NCBI GenBank assembly: GCA_048013405.1
Contig: CP182108.1
Span: 248,001 to 312,000, forward strand
From: Halospina sp048013405
GTDB lineage: Bacteria; Pseudomonadota; Gammaproteobacteria; Pseudomonadales; Oleiphilaceae
Reading direction: 5' to 3'
DNA: 64,000 nucleotides
How positions within the stretch are numbered: position 1 is the stretch's first letter; each line of letters begins with the position of its first letter. Below, piece by piece: positions 1 to 8,989 of the stretch. The translations under genes and the position numbers were made by a program. The notes beneath the pieces are model-generated. The model ran no database searches. It had not been told where the DNA came from and saw only the letters and a list, made by a program, of their open reading frames with translations.

Positions 1-1
1 T

Positions 2-277
2 GAAGCAATCGTCAGTCAGGTGGAATCACTGGTAGCAGCCCAGGATTGGGCGTCACTGGCAGAGATTGATGACGAGGTTCGCCGGTGTGTGAGTGAGGCA
101 GTGGCGGAAGCGGACCAGCTCGGTCAGGAACGGGTCAGGGAGGCGATCCAGCGTCTTGAGGCGCTTTACGATCAGGCCCGTCAGGGGTCCGAGGAAGAGC
201 GCGACGAAGCGGCCGAAGCGCTGCGTTCAACCAATCGAACGCAGAAGGCGGCCAGGGCCTATCTGGACAATCAGTAA
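2..277 (+). CDS. fliT: FliT-like flagellar chaperone (5' end outside window)
   Basis: The reading frame is open from base 2 with no stop before it, so the gene probably begins upstream of the window. A GTG at 20 is in frame but I see no convincing ribosome binding site for it. The visible part is about 91 codons and strongly helical, rich in Glu, Arg and Ala, with no membrane segment. FliT is a small helical cytoplasmic chaperone for the filament cap FliD and lies between fliS and fleQ in Pseudomonas-type clusters. The call rests on size, composition and position just before fleQ, not on a diagnostic motif. It could be another small flagellar protein occupying that slot. Confidence 0.55.
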   Translation, partial: EAIVSQVESLVAAQDWASLAEIDDEVRRCVSEAVAEADQLGQERVREAIQRLEALYDQARQGSEEERDEAAEALRSTNRTQKAARAYLDNQ

Positions 278-316
278 CCATTTGGGAGCGGGTTTGATAA
301 AAACACCGTCATTAAA

Positions 317-345
317 TTGACTCAAGCGGCCTCAGCGTCTTAAAT
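317..345 (+). promoter_or_regulatory. Putative sigma-70 promoter of fleQ
   Basis: TTGACT (317-322) and TTAAAT (340-345) are separated by 17 bases, about 70 bases before the fleQ start. A housekeeping-type promoter is expected for the top of the flagellar hierarchy. The -10 box matches consensus at only four of six positions, so this is a reading by eye. Confidence 0.5.
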
Positions 346-416
346 ACGTGACAATCCCATGACGACACGTTCATGGAGCTGTTATTAACGCCTGAACCCC
401 CGAGGCTGCTGATTCG

Positions 417-1850
417 ATGTCCGAGACTGCCGTTGTATTTCTCGTCGTGGACGATGAACAGCGTCGACACGACCTCCGCATGATCCTGGAATTCATCGGG
501 GAGGAGGTCTACGCCGCCGACCCCGACCAGTGGGTTGATCCCCTGGAGCAGACGGATCATCTGGGTGCGGTGATTGTGGATGGTGAGAGCGAGGCGGCGG
601 TGGCGCATCTCAATGAGATGGCGCAACGTCAGGAGGGGGTGCCCTTTCTGCAGATTGGCGAGCACGGTCTGGAAGGGCTCAGCGATGAGGCCGAATCCCG
701 GGTGATCGCGCGTATCGCGTGGCCGCCGAACTACACCAAGTTCGTGGATTCGCTCTATCGGGCCCAGGTGTACCGGGAGCAGTATGCCCGCAACGGCCAG
801 CGGGCGCAGCAGCGGGAGGTACAGCTTTTCCGCAGTCTGGTTGGCACGAGCCGCCGGATCCAGCATGTGCGCCAGCTCATGTCCCAGGTCGCGGATAAGG
901 AAGTCAGTGTCTTGATTACGGGGGAGTCTGGCACTGGCAAGGAGGTGGTGGCGCGCAACCTTCACTACCATTCACCACGCCGGGACAAGCCCTTTGTTCC
1001 CGTCAATTGCGGTGCCATTCCCGGTGAACTGCTGGAGAGTGAGCTTTTCGGTCACGAGAAAGGCGCCTTTACAGGCGCAATCAGTTCCCGCGCCGGGCGC
1101 TTCGAGCTTGCCGAGGGGGGCACCCTGTTTCTCGATGAGATTGGGGACATGCCGTTGAGCATGCAGGTGAAGATCCTGCGCGTGCTTCAGGAGCGCACCT
1201 ACGAGCGGGTGGGCGGCAACCGCACCATAAGCACCGACGTGCGCGTGATTGCCGCCACCCATAAGAATCTTGAAACCATGATCGACAACGGCGAGTTCCG
1301 TGAAGATCTCTACTACCGGCTCAATGTCTTCCCGCTGGAGATGCCCTCGTTGCGTGAACGCGTGGAGGACATTCCGTTGCTGATCAATGAACTCATCTCG
1401 CGGATGGAAAAGGAGAAGCGCGGCTCCATCCGGCTCAACTCCGCGGCCATCATGAGCCTGTGCCGTCATGATTGGCCTGGCAATGTCCGGGAATTGGCGA
1501 ACCTGGTGGAGCGGTTGGCGATCATGCATCCCTACGGTGTGGTTGGGGTGCAGGAGCTGCCCCGCAAGTTCCGCTATGTCGATGACTTCGATGAATCCCG
1601 TGAAACCGAGGATTCGGGTATGCCTTCAGGCATTGAAGGGTTGACCAACCTGGATGCTCCGGCGCTGTTGCCGGTCAACGGTCTGGACCTGAAGGATTAT
1701 CTCTCGAACCTGGAGAAGACCCTGATCGAGCAGGCGCTGAACGAGACAGACGGGGTGGTCGCCCGGGCGGCCGAAAAGCTCCGGATCCGCCGCACCACGC
1801 TGGTCGAGAAAGTTCGCAAGTACGGGCTCAGAGAGGATTCCGAGTCCTGA
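417..1850 (+). CDS. fleQ: Flagellar master regulator FleQ, sigma-54-dependent activator
   Basis: FleQ activates sigma-54 promoters of flagellar genes and in Pseudomonas also senses c-di-GMP. The 477-residue protein has an N-terminal receiver-like domain (about 1-130), a central AAA+ domain and a C-terminal Fis-type helix-turn-helix (about 435-472). The Walker A motif GESGTGKE is at 169-176 and the sigma-54 contact loop GAFTGA at 216-221, so it should work with RpoN. The N-terminal domain lacks a clear phospho-acceptor aspartate in receiver context, as is typical for FleQ. It sits directly upstream of fleSR, whose start region carries a sigma-54 promoter. A tight match to the two-tier hierarchy, with ATP hydrolysis driving open-complex formation. 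Confidence 0.95.
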   Translation: MSETAVVFLVVDDEQRRHDLRMILEFIGEEVYAADPDQWVDPLEQTDHLGAVIVDGESEAAVAHLNEMAQRQEGVPFLQIGEHGLEGLSDEAESRVIARIAWPPNYTKFVDSLYRAQVYREQYARNGQRAQQREVQLFRSLVGTSRRIQHVRQLMSQVADKEVSVLITGESGTGKEVVARNLHYHSPRRDKPFVPVNCGAIPGELLESELFGHEKGAFTGAISSRAGRFELAEGGTLFLDEIGDMPLSMQVKILRVLQERTYERVGGNRTISTDVRVIAATHKNLETMIDNGEFREDLYYRLNVFPLEMPSLRERVEDIPLLINELISRMEKEKRGSIRLNSAAIMSLCRHDWPGNVRELANLVERLAIMHPYGVVGVQELPRKFRYVDDFDESRETEDSGMPSGIEGLTNLDAPALLPVNGLDLKDYLSNLEKTLIEQALNETDGVVARAAEKLRIRRTTLVEKVRKYGLREDSES

Positions 1851-1924
1851 AGCCGTGACAAAAAATTGGCTTCCGTGTGACCGGATGTCTTTTATGTTCC
1901 TGTTTATAAAGAAAAAATTAACGG

Positions 1925-1940
1925 TGGCATGAAATCTGCA
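1925..1940 (+). promoter_or_regulatory. Sigma-54 promoter of fleSR
   Basis: TGGCATG, four bases, then CTGCA. The -24 GG (1926-1927) and -12 GC (1938-1939) are exactly ten bases apart, as RpoN requires. It lies 63 bases before fleS, consistent with FleQ control of fleSR as known in Pseudomonas. Confidence 0.75.
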
Positions 1941-2003
1941 GAAGTCTCCCTGAACTGAACGGGGAGCCGCGCATGGGGCGCGGCGTCGGTACGGGAGACT
2001 CCC

Positions 2004-3245
2004 ATGAGCCAGCAGACATCCGAGCGCAACGAGGCCGCGGCCGCTGACAATGCGGCCGCGGACGCCAACGACAAGGTGACCTCCCTTTTCGGTGGCCGCC
2101 AGGAGCCCGAGACCGGTCCGGTGGACGAGGCGCTTGACCTGTTCAATCAGATGTCACGCCAGATCACGGATTCCTACCGGACTCTGGAGGAACGGGTCAA
2201 TGAACTGGCGGGACGCCTCAGCAGCGAAGAGCGGCGTCGTCGTGATGAGCTGGAAGAGCGTGAGAAGGTCGCCAACAGGCTTTCGACCCTGCTGGATGTG
2301 TTGCCCGCTGGTGTCGTGGTTCTGGACAGCCAGGGCGTCATCAGCCAGTGCAACCCGGCCGCCGTGGAGCTGCTGGATGAGCCCCTCGAAGGCGAGCGCT
2401 GGGTGGATGTTATCCAGAGGGCTTTTGCGCCGCGGCGTGATGATGGCCATGAGGTCTCCCTTAACGACGGTCGCCGGGTGAACATCGAGATCCGTTCCAT
2501 GGACAACGAGCCCGGCCAGCTCATCCTGCTCACCGACCTCACTGAAACCCGTGAACTGCAGTCGCGCCTGGCACGTTCCGAACGCCTTTCCTCCATGGGC
2601 CGCATGGTCGCCTCTCTCGCCCACCAGATCCGGACGCCGCTTTCGGCGGCCATGCTCTATGCAGGCCATCTCTACGAAGAGGATCTGGACGCGGCGATGC
2701 GTGAGCGATGCGCCGGCAAGCTGATGGCACGCCTGCAGCATCTGGAGCAGCAGGTTCGGGACATGCTGATTTTTGCCCGGGGGGATATCCGGCTGGCAGA
2801 GCAGCTGCGTATTGGTGAGTGGGTGGAGGCGGTCGTCCAGAATGCGGAAACGTCGCTCCAGACGCGTCGCGCTACGCTGACCGTGCCTGAGCAGCTGCCC
2901 GAAGGCGTCATCGCCTGCAATCGGGAGGCGCTGGTTGGCGCCTGCCTGAACCTGATCAACAACAGCCTTGAAGCGGGCGCGGACGAACTGGCGCTGAGCG
3001 TTTTCGAGCAGGGCGGAGAAGTCCGTTTCTGTCTTAAGGACAACGGGCCGGGTCTGTCTGCCGAAGAAGCTGAGCGCGTAACGGAGGCGTTTGTCACCAC
3101 CAAATCCCATGGCACTGGCCTGGGGCTGGCGGTGGTCAATGCGGTAGCCCAGGCCCACAAGGGACGGTTTGAGCTGGCATCCGACGGGCAGAACGGCACG
3201 AGCGCCATCATGACGCTGCCGTTGGCCGGGCCACACAATGAGTGA
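2004..3245 (+). CDS. fleS: Sensor histidine kinase FleS
   Basis: Cytoplasmic kinase that phosphorylates FleR to switch on the basal-body and hook genes. The 413-residue protein starts with an Ala/Asp-rich tail, then a coiled-coil stretch (about 45-95), a PAS domain (about 95-185), a HisKA dimerisation helix with phospho-acceptor His207 in the sequence AHQIRTPLS, and an ATPase domain with an N-box (NNSLEAG), a DNGPG loop and a GTGLGL lid. There are no membrane segments, so it must read an internal signal. It lies 27 bases upstream of fleR and is probably co-transcribed from the RpoN promoter at 1925. Confidence 0.93.
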   Translation: MSQQTSERNEAAAADNAAADANDKVTSLFGGRQEPETGPVDEALDLFNQMSRQITDSYRTLEERVNELAGRLSSEERRRRDELEEREKVANRLSTLLDVLPAGVVVLDSQGVISQCNPAAVELLDEPLEGERWVDVIQRAFAPRRDDGHEVSLNDGRRVNIEIRSMDNEPGQLILLTDLTETRELQSRLARSERLSSMGRMVASLAHQIRTPLSAAMLYAGHLYEEDLDAAMRERCAGKLMARLQHLEQQVRDMLIFARGDIRLAEQLRIGEWVEAVVQNAETSLQTRRATLTVPEQLPEGVIACNREALVGACLNLINNSLEAGADELALSVFEQGGEVRFCLKDNGPGLSAEEAERVTEAFVTTKSHGTGLGLAVVNAVAQAHKGRFELASDGQNGTSAIMTLPLAGPHNE

Positions 3246-3272
3246 TCCCGCGGTTTCATCGGAGAGGTAGTC

Positions 3273-4718
3273 ATGGCGAAACAGAAGATATTGATTGTTG
3301 AAGACGACGGGGAGCTGCGAGAGGCACTGGTGACCACGCTGGAGGTTAAGCGCTATCGCGTAAGCGAGGCGGCCACTGGCGAGGAGGCTCTGGAAAAACT
3401 GGCGGCTGGCCCCGTGGATCTGGTGATCAGTGACGTGCAGATGCCCGGCATGGACGGGATCACCCTTCTGGCGGAGATCCAGCGTCATCATCCGGGCATC
3501 CCTGTGTTGCTGATGACTGCCTACGGCCGGATTGAACAAGCGGTCTCTGCCATGCAGGCCGGGGCGGTGGACTATCTGGCCAAACCCTTTGAGCCACAGG
3601 TTCTGACGGACATCGTAGCGCGGATTCTGGGCGGTGCCACGGCCGGCAATACCAGCAAGGCGATTGCCGAGGATGCGGCCAGTCGGCGAATGTTTCAGCT
3701 TGCCCGGAAGGTCGCGGGCACGGAGTCCACTGTGCTCATCTGTGGCGAAAGTGGTACCGGCAAGGAAGTGCTCGCCCGTTACATTCATGATGAGTCCAGC
3801 CGGGCTTCCCAGCCTTTTGTGGCCATCAATTGTGCGGCGATTCCCGAGAACATGCTGGAGGCGATCCTTTTCGGCCATGAGAAGGGTGCCTTTACCGGGG
3901 CCCACCAGGCCTCTCCGGGCAAGTTTGAGCAGGCCAACGGCGGAACGCTGCTGCTGGATGAAATTTCGGAGATGGAGGTCGGTCTTCAGGCCAAGCTCCT
4001 CCGGGTACTGCAGGAGCGGGAAGTGGAACGCGTGGGCGGCCGGCGCAGCATCCAGTTGGATGTGCGTGTGATCGCCACCACCAACCGGGATCTGCAGGAG
4101 GACGTTGCCGCGGGCCGCTTCCGGGAAGATCTCTACTACCGTCTGGGCGTGTTCCCGTTGCAGTGGCTACCGCTGCGTGAGCGCCGGGATGACATCCTGC
4201 CGCTGGCCGAGCACCTGCTGGAAAAGCATGCACGCCAGATGCATTTGACCGGGGTCACGCTGGACCCGAGTGCGCGCCGCGTTATTCATGAATACGATTG
4301 GCCCGGTAATGTGCGGGAGCTGGATAACGCCATCCAGCGTGCCCTGATTCTGCAGCAGGGACAGGTCATCACTGACCGCGACCTGAGCCTGGATCAAAGC
4401 ATCACCGGGGCCGCCCAGCCGCCCCGGTCATCCATGCCGCAGCCCGGAGATTCTGAGCCTGATGAGGGGGGGGTGGCGTCTGTGGTTTCAGCGCCGGAAT
4501 CTTCAACGGAAGACGAAGGGGATGCTCAGGATGGGTCCCTTGGGGATGATCTGCGCCAGCGCGAGTTCCGGATCATCCTGCAGACGCTGCGCGATGAACG
4601 GGGACGGCGCAAGCAGGCGGCCGAGCGGCTTGGCATCAGCCCCCGGACCCTGAGGTACAAGCTGGCCCAGATGCGTGATTACGGGATCAACCCTGAGGAG
4701 GAGCTGGCGCTCATCTGA
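3273..4718 (+). CDS. fleR: Response regulator FleR, sigma-54-dependent activator
   Basis: FleR is the phosphorylated enhancer-binding protein that turns on the second tier of flagellar promoters. The 481-residue protein has a receiver domain with acceptor Asp54 (SDVQMPGMDG), an AAA+ domain with Walker A GESGTGKE at 158-165 and the RpoN-contacting GAFTGA at 205-210, and a Fis-like DNA-binding helix-turn-helix at the end (about 430-470). An acidic, Ser/Pro-rich linker of about 55 residues (about 370-425) separates the last two. The start has a good ribosome binding site (GGAGAGG). A strong intrinsic terminator follows the gene, ending the fleQSR unit. Confidence 0.95.
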   Translation: MAKQKILIVEDDGELREALVTTLEVKRYRVSEAATGEEALEKLAAGPVDLVISDVQMPGMDGITLLAEIQRHHPGIPVLLMTAYGRIEQAVSAMQAGAVDYLAKPFEPQVLTDIVARILGGATAGNTSKAIAEDAASRRMFQLARKVAGTESTVLICGESGTGKEVLARYIHDESSRASQPFVAINCAAIPENMLEAILFGHEKGAFTGAHQASPGKFEQANGGTLLLDEISEMEVGLQAKLLRVLQEREVERVGGRRSIQLDVRVIATTNRDLQEDVAAGRFREDLYYRLGVFPLQWLPLRERRDDILPLAEHLLEKHARQMHLTGVTLDPSARRVIHEYDWPGNVRELDNAIQRALILQQGQVITDRDLSLDQSITGAAQPPRSSMPQPGDSEPDEGGVASVVSAPESSTEDEGDAQDGSLGDDLRQREFRIILQTLRDERGRRKQAAERLGISPRTLRYKLAQMRDYGINPEEELALI

Positions 4719-4736
4719 CTCCCCTTCCTCCTGCCT

Positions 4737-4762
4737 GCCCGGACTCCGGTCCGGGCTTTTTT
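4737..4762 (+). terminator. Intrinsic terminator after fleR
   Basis: An 8-bp perfect stem (GCCCGGAC / GTCCGGGC) with a TCCG tetraloop is followed by six T residues. It lies 19 bases after the fleR stop and separates the regulatory genes from the fliE operon. Confidence 0.9.
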
Positions 4763-4863
4763 GTGTCAAAATCACGTCGAGCCATGCGGGGTGTTGCGCT
4801 CATTGGGCTGGCCGTTTCCAGTTCCGGATTCCAAGGCTTTGTCATTAAAGGGGAAAATGAATC

Positions 4864-4879
4864 TGGCCCGGTAATTGCT
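4864..4879 (+). promoter_or_regulatory. Sigma-54 promoter of the fliE operon
   Basis: TGGCCCG, GTAA, TTGCT, with ten bases between the GG and GC doublets, a near-consensus RpoN site. It is 59 bases before the fliE start and just after the fleR terminator, so it should drive fliEFGHIJ, the FleR-dependent tier in Pseudomonas. Confidence 0.85.
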
Positions 4880-4937
4880 TCTGGTGCCTTAAGACGAAAC
4901 CGTCCATGGCGTATGCCAGAGCACCGGGAGAAGGCCA

Positions 4938-5315
4938 ATGGTGGAACGAGCTGATGTGAACTCCGTGCTGTCCGATATCCGCGCGCTGCGTGAACAGATG
5001 CAGCAGCGCCAGCAGGCACAGCAGCCCGAGCAACTTCGGCCGGAGCAGATGCAGCCGAGCCAGAAGGTTGGCGAAGCGCAACAGGGCGAAGGGACAAGCT
5101 TCATGGAAACCCTTCAGGGCGCGGTCAACCACGTGAACGAGCTTCAGCAGACATCATCGGATCTTAAAACCCGTTACACACAGGGCGATCCGGATGTTGA
5201 CATCACCCGCGTGATGGTGGAAAGCGAAAAGGCGTCGGTGGCCTTCGACGCGACTGTTCAGGTGCGCAACCGTGTTGTGAAGGCCTATGAAGACATCATG
5301 AATATGCCGATCTGA
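4938..5315 (+). CDS. fliE: Flagellar hook-basal body protein FliE
   Basis: FliE is the small export substrate that joins the MS ring to the proximal rod and is needed to open the export gate. The 125-residue protein has a Gln-rich N-terminal half and a conserved C-terminal half that ends with the FliE signature region around VESEKASVAFDA and a short tail with MNMPI. There is no cleavable signal, as expected for type III export. First gene of the operon behind the RpoN promoter at 4864 and 52 bases before fliF. Confidence 0.93.
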   Translation: MVERADVNSVLSDIRALREQMQQRQQAQQPEQLRPEQMQPSQKVGEAQQGEGTSFMETLQGAVNHVNELQQTSSDLKTRYTQGDPDVDITRVMVESEKASVAFDATVQVRNRVVKAYEDIMNMPI

Positions 5316-5367
5316 TTCGGTTCAACGGGATCCGCCCCGCGGCGGTGTGCGGTAACAGGAGCGCACA

Positions 5368-7092
5368 ATGGCGAACGTACCGGCTGAAACGGAACAGACC
5401 AACCCGCCGGCCAGCAGTGGTGAGGGAGACACCGAAGGCGGTACTGGCGGCACCAACACCTTCCGGCTGAGTGCTAGCAGCGTCGGGCTGCTGCGTCAGG
5501 TGGGGTTGATTGTTGGCCTGGCTGCCAGTGTGGCCCTGGCCGTGACGCTTGTACTCTGGGCGCAGGGGGAGGATTACCAGCCGCTTGTGGGGGATATGAG
5601 TGATTACAACCCCAAGGAGCTGACGAACGTACTGGACAGTGCCGGGGTGGATTATCGCATCGAACACCGCAGCGGGGCCCTGCTGGTTGCCAAGAGTGAT
5701 ATCCATGACGCCCGCTTGGCGCTGGCTCGCGAGGGGGTGGCCAAAGACCAGGGCATGGGCTTTGAGATCATCATGCAGGACCAGGGGCTGGGCACATCCC
5801 AGTTCATGGAAAAGGCCCGCTTCCACCGCAGCCTTGAAGGTGAGCTGGCGCGCACGATCAAAGCCATGGATTCGGTACGTAGCTCGCGTGTTCACCTGGC
5901 CATTCCCGAGGATTCCGTCTTTGTTAATGACAACCGCAACCCGACGGCATCGGTCATGGTGAACCTGGGTGGCGGTCGCCGCATGAGCGAAGTGCAGGTT
6001 CGTTCGGTCATCAACCTGGTGGCTGGCAGTGTGCCCCAGATGAGTCGCGAGGATGTCACGGTCGTGGATCAGAAAGGGCACCATCTCTCTGCGAATGCCA
6101 CCAACGAGAATGCCCAACAGATGGCGCAGAAGCTGCAGATGCAGCGGCGTGTTGAAGAGCGGCTCAAGGAACGGGTGGCAGGTATTCTGGCGCCGATCAT
6201 GGGGCGTGCCCGGTTCAATGCGGAAGTCTCGGTGGATATGGACTTCAAGGCGGTTGAGCAGGCTGAAGAGGTCTTCAACCCGGAACAACAGGCGCTGCGC
6301 AGTGAAAAAACCGTAGAAGAAGTGAATGCCCAGGGTGAGACAGGCGGCATTCCCGGCGCACTCTCCAATCAGCCCCCAGGCGAAGCCGAAGCCCCAGAGC
6401 AGGCTGGCGGGCAGGGTGAGAATGAAGGCGGTGGTGGCACCCGCAGCTCCCGGAGTTCTGCCACCCGTAATTATGAAGTGGACCGGCTGCTGAGCTTTAC
6501 ACGCAAGGAACCTGGCTCGCTGAACCGTTTGAGCGTGGCAGTGGCGGTGGACGACCTGAAGCGCACCGATCCGGAAACGGGCGAAGTAAGCCAGGTTGAG
6601 TGGCCCAAGGCCGAGCTGGAACGCCTCACACGGCTCATCCGGGATGCTGTGGGCTTTTCCGCGGCCCGCGGTGACAGCGTGACCGTTGTCAACACTGGGT
6701 TTGCGGAGCAGGAAGAGCCCGAGATAGAGCCTCCTCCCTTCTACAAGCAGCCCTGGTTCCAGGAAAGCATCCGGCCGGTGATCGCGGGCTTGGTGATTAT
6801 TGCGCTCGCCCTTCTGCTGGTACGGCCCACCCTCAAGACCCTCGCAGCTGGTGGCAAGGGGGGTGGCGAGGGTGGCGAAGCCGGTGAGTCCGACCTTGAA
6901 GGACTGGGTGGCCTGGAGGATATTGAGGGCAGTGAATCAATTCGTTCAGCAATGGGCAGTGGCGACGATCGGCTTTTGCCGGATACCGGTGAAGGCTATG
7001 ATAGGGAGTTGAACGCCGTGAAAGGGTTGATCGCGGAAGACCCCGCCAGGGTGGCCCAGGTAGTCCGTCAGTGGGTGAACGCGGATGAGTGA
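5368..7092 (+). CDS. fliF: MS-ring protein FliF
   Basis: FliF builds the membrane ring that supports the export gate and the FliG rotor. The 574-residue protein has an N-terminal membrane helix (about 48-68), periplasmic ring-building motifs (about 70-440), a second membrane helix (about 470-490, VIAGLVIIALALLLV) and a cytoplasmic C-terminal tail whose last helix binds FliG. A disordered Gly/Glu/Pro insert occupies about 335-365, within the beta-collar region where family members vary. It overlaps fliG by 8 bases, so the two interacting proteins are translationally coupled. Confidence 0.96.
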   Translation: MANVPAETEQTNPPASSGEGDTEGGTGGTNTFRLSASSVGLLRQVGLIVGLAASVALAVTLVLWAQGEDYQPLVGDMSDYNPKELTNVLDSAGVDYRIEHRSGALLVAKSDIHDARLALAREGVAKDQGMGFEIIMQDQGLGTSQFMEKARFHRSLEGELARTIKAMDSVRSSRVHLAIPEDSVFVNDNRNPTASVMVNLGGGRRMSEVQVRSVINLVAGSVPQMSREDVTVVDQKGHHLSANATNENAQQMAQKLQMQRRVEERLKERVAGILAPIMGRARFNAEVSVDMDFKAVEQAEEVFNPEQQALRSEKTVEEVNAQGETGGIPGALSNQPPGEAEAPEQAGGQGENEGGGGTRSSRSSATRNYEVDRLLSFTRKEPGSLNRLSVAVAVDDLKRTDPETGEVSQVEWPKAELERLTRLIRDAVGFSAARGDSVTVVNTGFAEQEEPEIEPPPFYKQPWFQESIRPVIAGLVIIALALLLVRPTLKTLAAGGKGGGEGGEAGESDLEGLGGLEDIEGSESIRSAMGSGDDRLLPDTGEGYDRELNAVKGLIAEDPARVAQVVRQWVNADE

Positions 7093-8119
7093 TGAACAGA
7101 ACTCAGGCGGTCGTGCCCAGCCCTCGCGCCAGCTGGGGCGGGTCGAACAGGCCGCGATACTGCTTATGACACTGGGCGAGGAGGACGCTGCCCAGATCCT
7201 CAAGCACATGGGGCCAAAGGAGGTCCAGCGGGTGGGGATGGCCATGTCCCAGCTTCAGGATGTCCCCAAGAACGACGTGGAGTACGTTGTGGGCGAGTTT
7301 TTCGAAGCGGTTGGGGGGCAGACTGGTCTGGGCGTGGGCGCCGACGACTACATCCGCTCGGTGCTCACCAATGCCCTGGGCGAGGAAAAGGCCGGCAGCC
7401 TGATTGACCGCATCCTGATCGGCGGTAACACCACCGGGCTGGACACCCTCAAGTGGATGGAGCCCCGAGCGGTGGCGGACATCATCCGCTACGAACACCC
7501 GCAAATCCAGGCGATCGTGGTGTCCTACCTGGATCCGGACCAGTCCGCCGAAATCCTGGGATCGCTGGACGACAAAGTCCGGCTCGACGTGATGATGCGC
7601 GTGGCGTCGCTGGAATCCATACAGCCACAGGCGCTTCAGGAACTCAACACCATTCTGGAGAAACAGTTCTCGGGCGGCGCTGGTGGTCAGGCCAGCCGTA
7701 TCGGCGGGATCCAGCGTGCAGCGGACATCATGAACTACATGGACCGCAGCATTGAAGGCCAGCTGATGGATTCCGTGAAGGACATGGATCCGGATCTTGG
7801 TAGTGAGATTGAGGATCTGATGTTCGTTTTCGACAACCTCAAGGACGTGGACGACCGGGGCATCCAGTCGCTGCTCCGGGAGGTCTCCTCCGACGTTCTG
7901 GTGGTGGCGCTCAAGGGTGCGGAGGACGAAGTGAAGGAGAAGATCTTCAAGAACATGTCCAAGCGCGCCGGCGAGCTCCTGAAAGACGACCTGGAGGCAA
8001 AGGGGCCGGTCAAGGTTTCCGAGGTGGAGGCCGCGCAGAAGGAAATCATCACCATTGCCCGGCGCATGGCCGAAAGCGGCGACATTGTGCTGGGTGGTTC
8101 CGGCGAGGAAATGCTCTAA
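7085..8119 (+). CDS. fliG: Flagellar motor switch protein FliG
   Basis: FliG is the rotor protein that receives torque from the stators and reverses direction through FliM. The 344-residue length is typical. The N-terminal part binds FliF, the middle and C-terminal armadillo-like domains bind FliM, and the last domain holds the charged torque helix (around EVKEKIFKNMSKRAGELLKD, about 280-298). The start ATG lies inside the end of fliF and the gene is followed immediately by fliH with no gap. Confidence 0.97.
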   Translation: MSDEQNSGGRAQPSRQLGRVEQAAILLMTLGEEDAAQILKHMGPKEVQRVGMAMSQLQDVPKNDVEYVVGEFFEAVGGQTGLGVGADDYIRSVLTNALGEEKAGSLIDRILIGGNTTGLDTLKWMEPRAVADIIRYEHPQIQAIVVSYLDPDQSAEILGSLDDKVRLDVMMRVASLESIQPQALQELNTILEKQFSGGAGGQASRIGGIQRAADIMNYMDRSIEGQLMDSVKDMDPDLGSEIEDLMFVFDNLKDVDDRGIQSLLREVSSDVLVVALKGAEDEVKEKIFKNMSKRAGELLKDDLEAKGPVKVSEVEAAQKEIITIARRMAESGDIVLGGSGEEML

Positions 8120-8989
8120 ATGACCCGCTACTCGCACCGCGACCGGATACCGTCCGAGGACCTTACCGCCTATGAACGCTGGGAAATGCCGCTGCTTGAT
8201 GAAAACGGCCAGCGGCGGGCGGCGGTGGAAGAGGTTGAGGAAGAGGCGGTTCAGCCGCTGACGGCCGAGCAGCTGGAGGCCATCCATAATGAGGCGCGCG
8301 AGGAGGGCTACAACGCCGGCTTTGAATCCGGCAAGACCGAAGGCATGGACCAGGGCGCTCGAGAAGGCTACCGGGTGGGCTATGACGAGGGCCATGCCGC
8401 GGGTCGGGAGGCGGGTGAGCAGCAGGGCCTGGAGGAAGGCCGTGAGCAGGTGCGTCAGCAAGAGCAACGGCTGCAGCAGATCATGGACACCCTGGTTCAT
8501 CCCATCCGTCAGGAAGAGGAGGCAACCGAGGCGGCCCTTCTGAATCTGGTCATGGCCCTGAGCCGGTCCGTGATCCATCGGGAACTCCAGCTCGATAGCG
8601 CCCAGATTGGCAGTATCGTGCGCCGCGCCATCCACAGCCTGCCGGATAGCGACAGTGACATGCGTATCCGGGTGCATCCCGATGACGCGGAAATGGTCCG
8701 CCAGGCCATCGAAGGGGTCGCGAGTCACGCCACAGTGGCACCGGACGATCAGATCCTTCCCGGCGGATGTAGCGTGGAGAACAATCGCAGCCTGGTGGAC
8801 TACACTGTGGAGAAGCGGTTCCAGAAGCAGGTCCAGCGTATGCTCGAAGCCGAACTCAGCGACACTGAAGACACCGGGCACGGGGAGTTGGATGCGGTTA
8901 TGGGCGAGATGAGCGACTATCACCGGGATGTGCTGGAGTCAGGCGAGGAGCCTGAAGCCGGAAACGGTGACAGCGATGACTCTGTCTGA
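8120..8989 (+). CDS. fliH: Flagellar export stator protein FliH
   Basis: FliH is the peripheral stalk that anchors and regulates the export ATPase FliI. The 289-residue protein has an acidic N-terminal part, a Gly-rich stretch (about 65-110) with GxxxG-type spacing typical of FliH, a coiled coil and a C-terminal FliH/YscL domain. An acidic tail of about 45 residues extends the C-terminus. The start codon directly follows the fliG stop and the end overlaps fliI by 14 bases, so the FliH-FliI partners are coupled. Confidence 0.92.
   Translation: MTRYSHRDRIPSEDLTAYERWEMPLLDENGQRRAAVEEVEEEAVQPLTAEQLEAIHNEAREEGYNAGFESGKTEGMDQGAREGYRVGYDEGHAAGREAGEQQGLEEGREQVRQQEQRLQQIMDTLVHPIRQEEEATEAALLNLVMALSRSVIHRELQLDSAQIGSIVRRAIHSLPDSDSDMRIRVHPDDAEMVRQAIEGVASHATVAPDDQILPGGCSVENNRSLVDYTVEKRFQKQVQRMLEAELSDTEDTGHGELDAVMGEMSDYHRDVLESGEEPEAGNGDSDDSV

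Noticed and set aside
2154..3905. Long open frame on the - strand opposite fleS and fleR
   Set aside because: It is the complement of two clear genes with high-GC third positions, has no ribosome binding site and matches no family.
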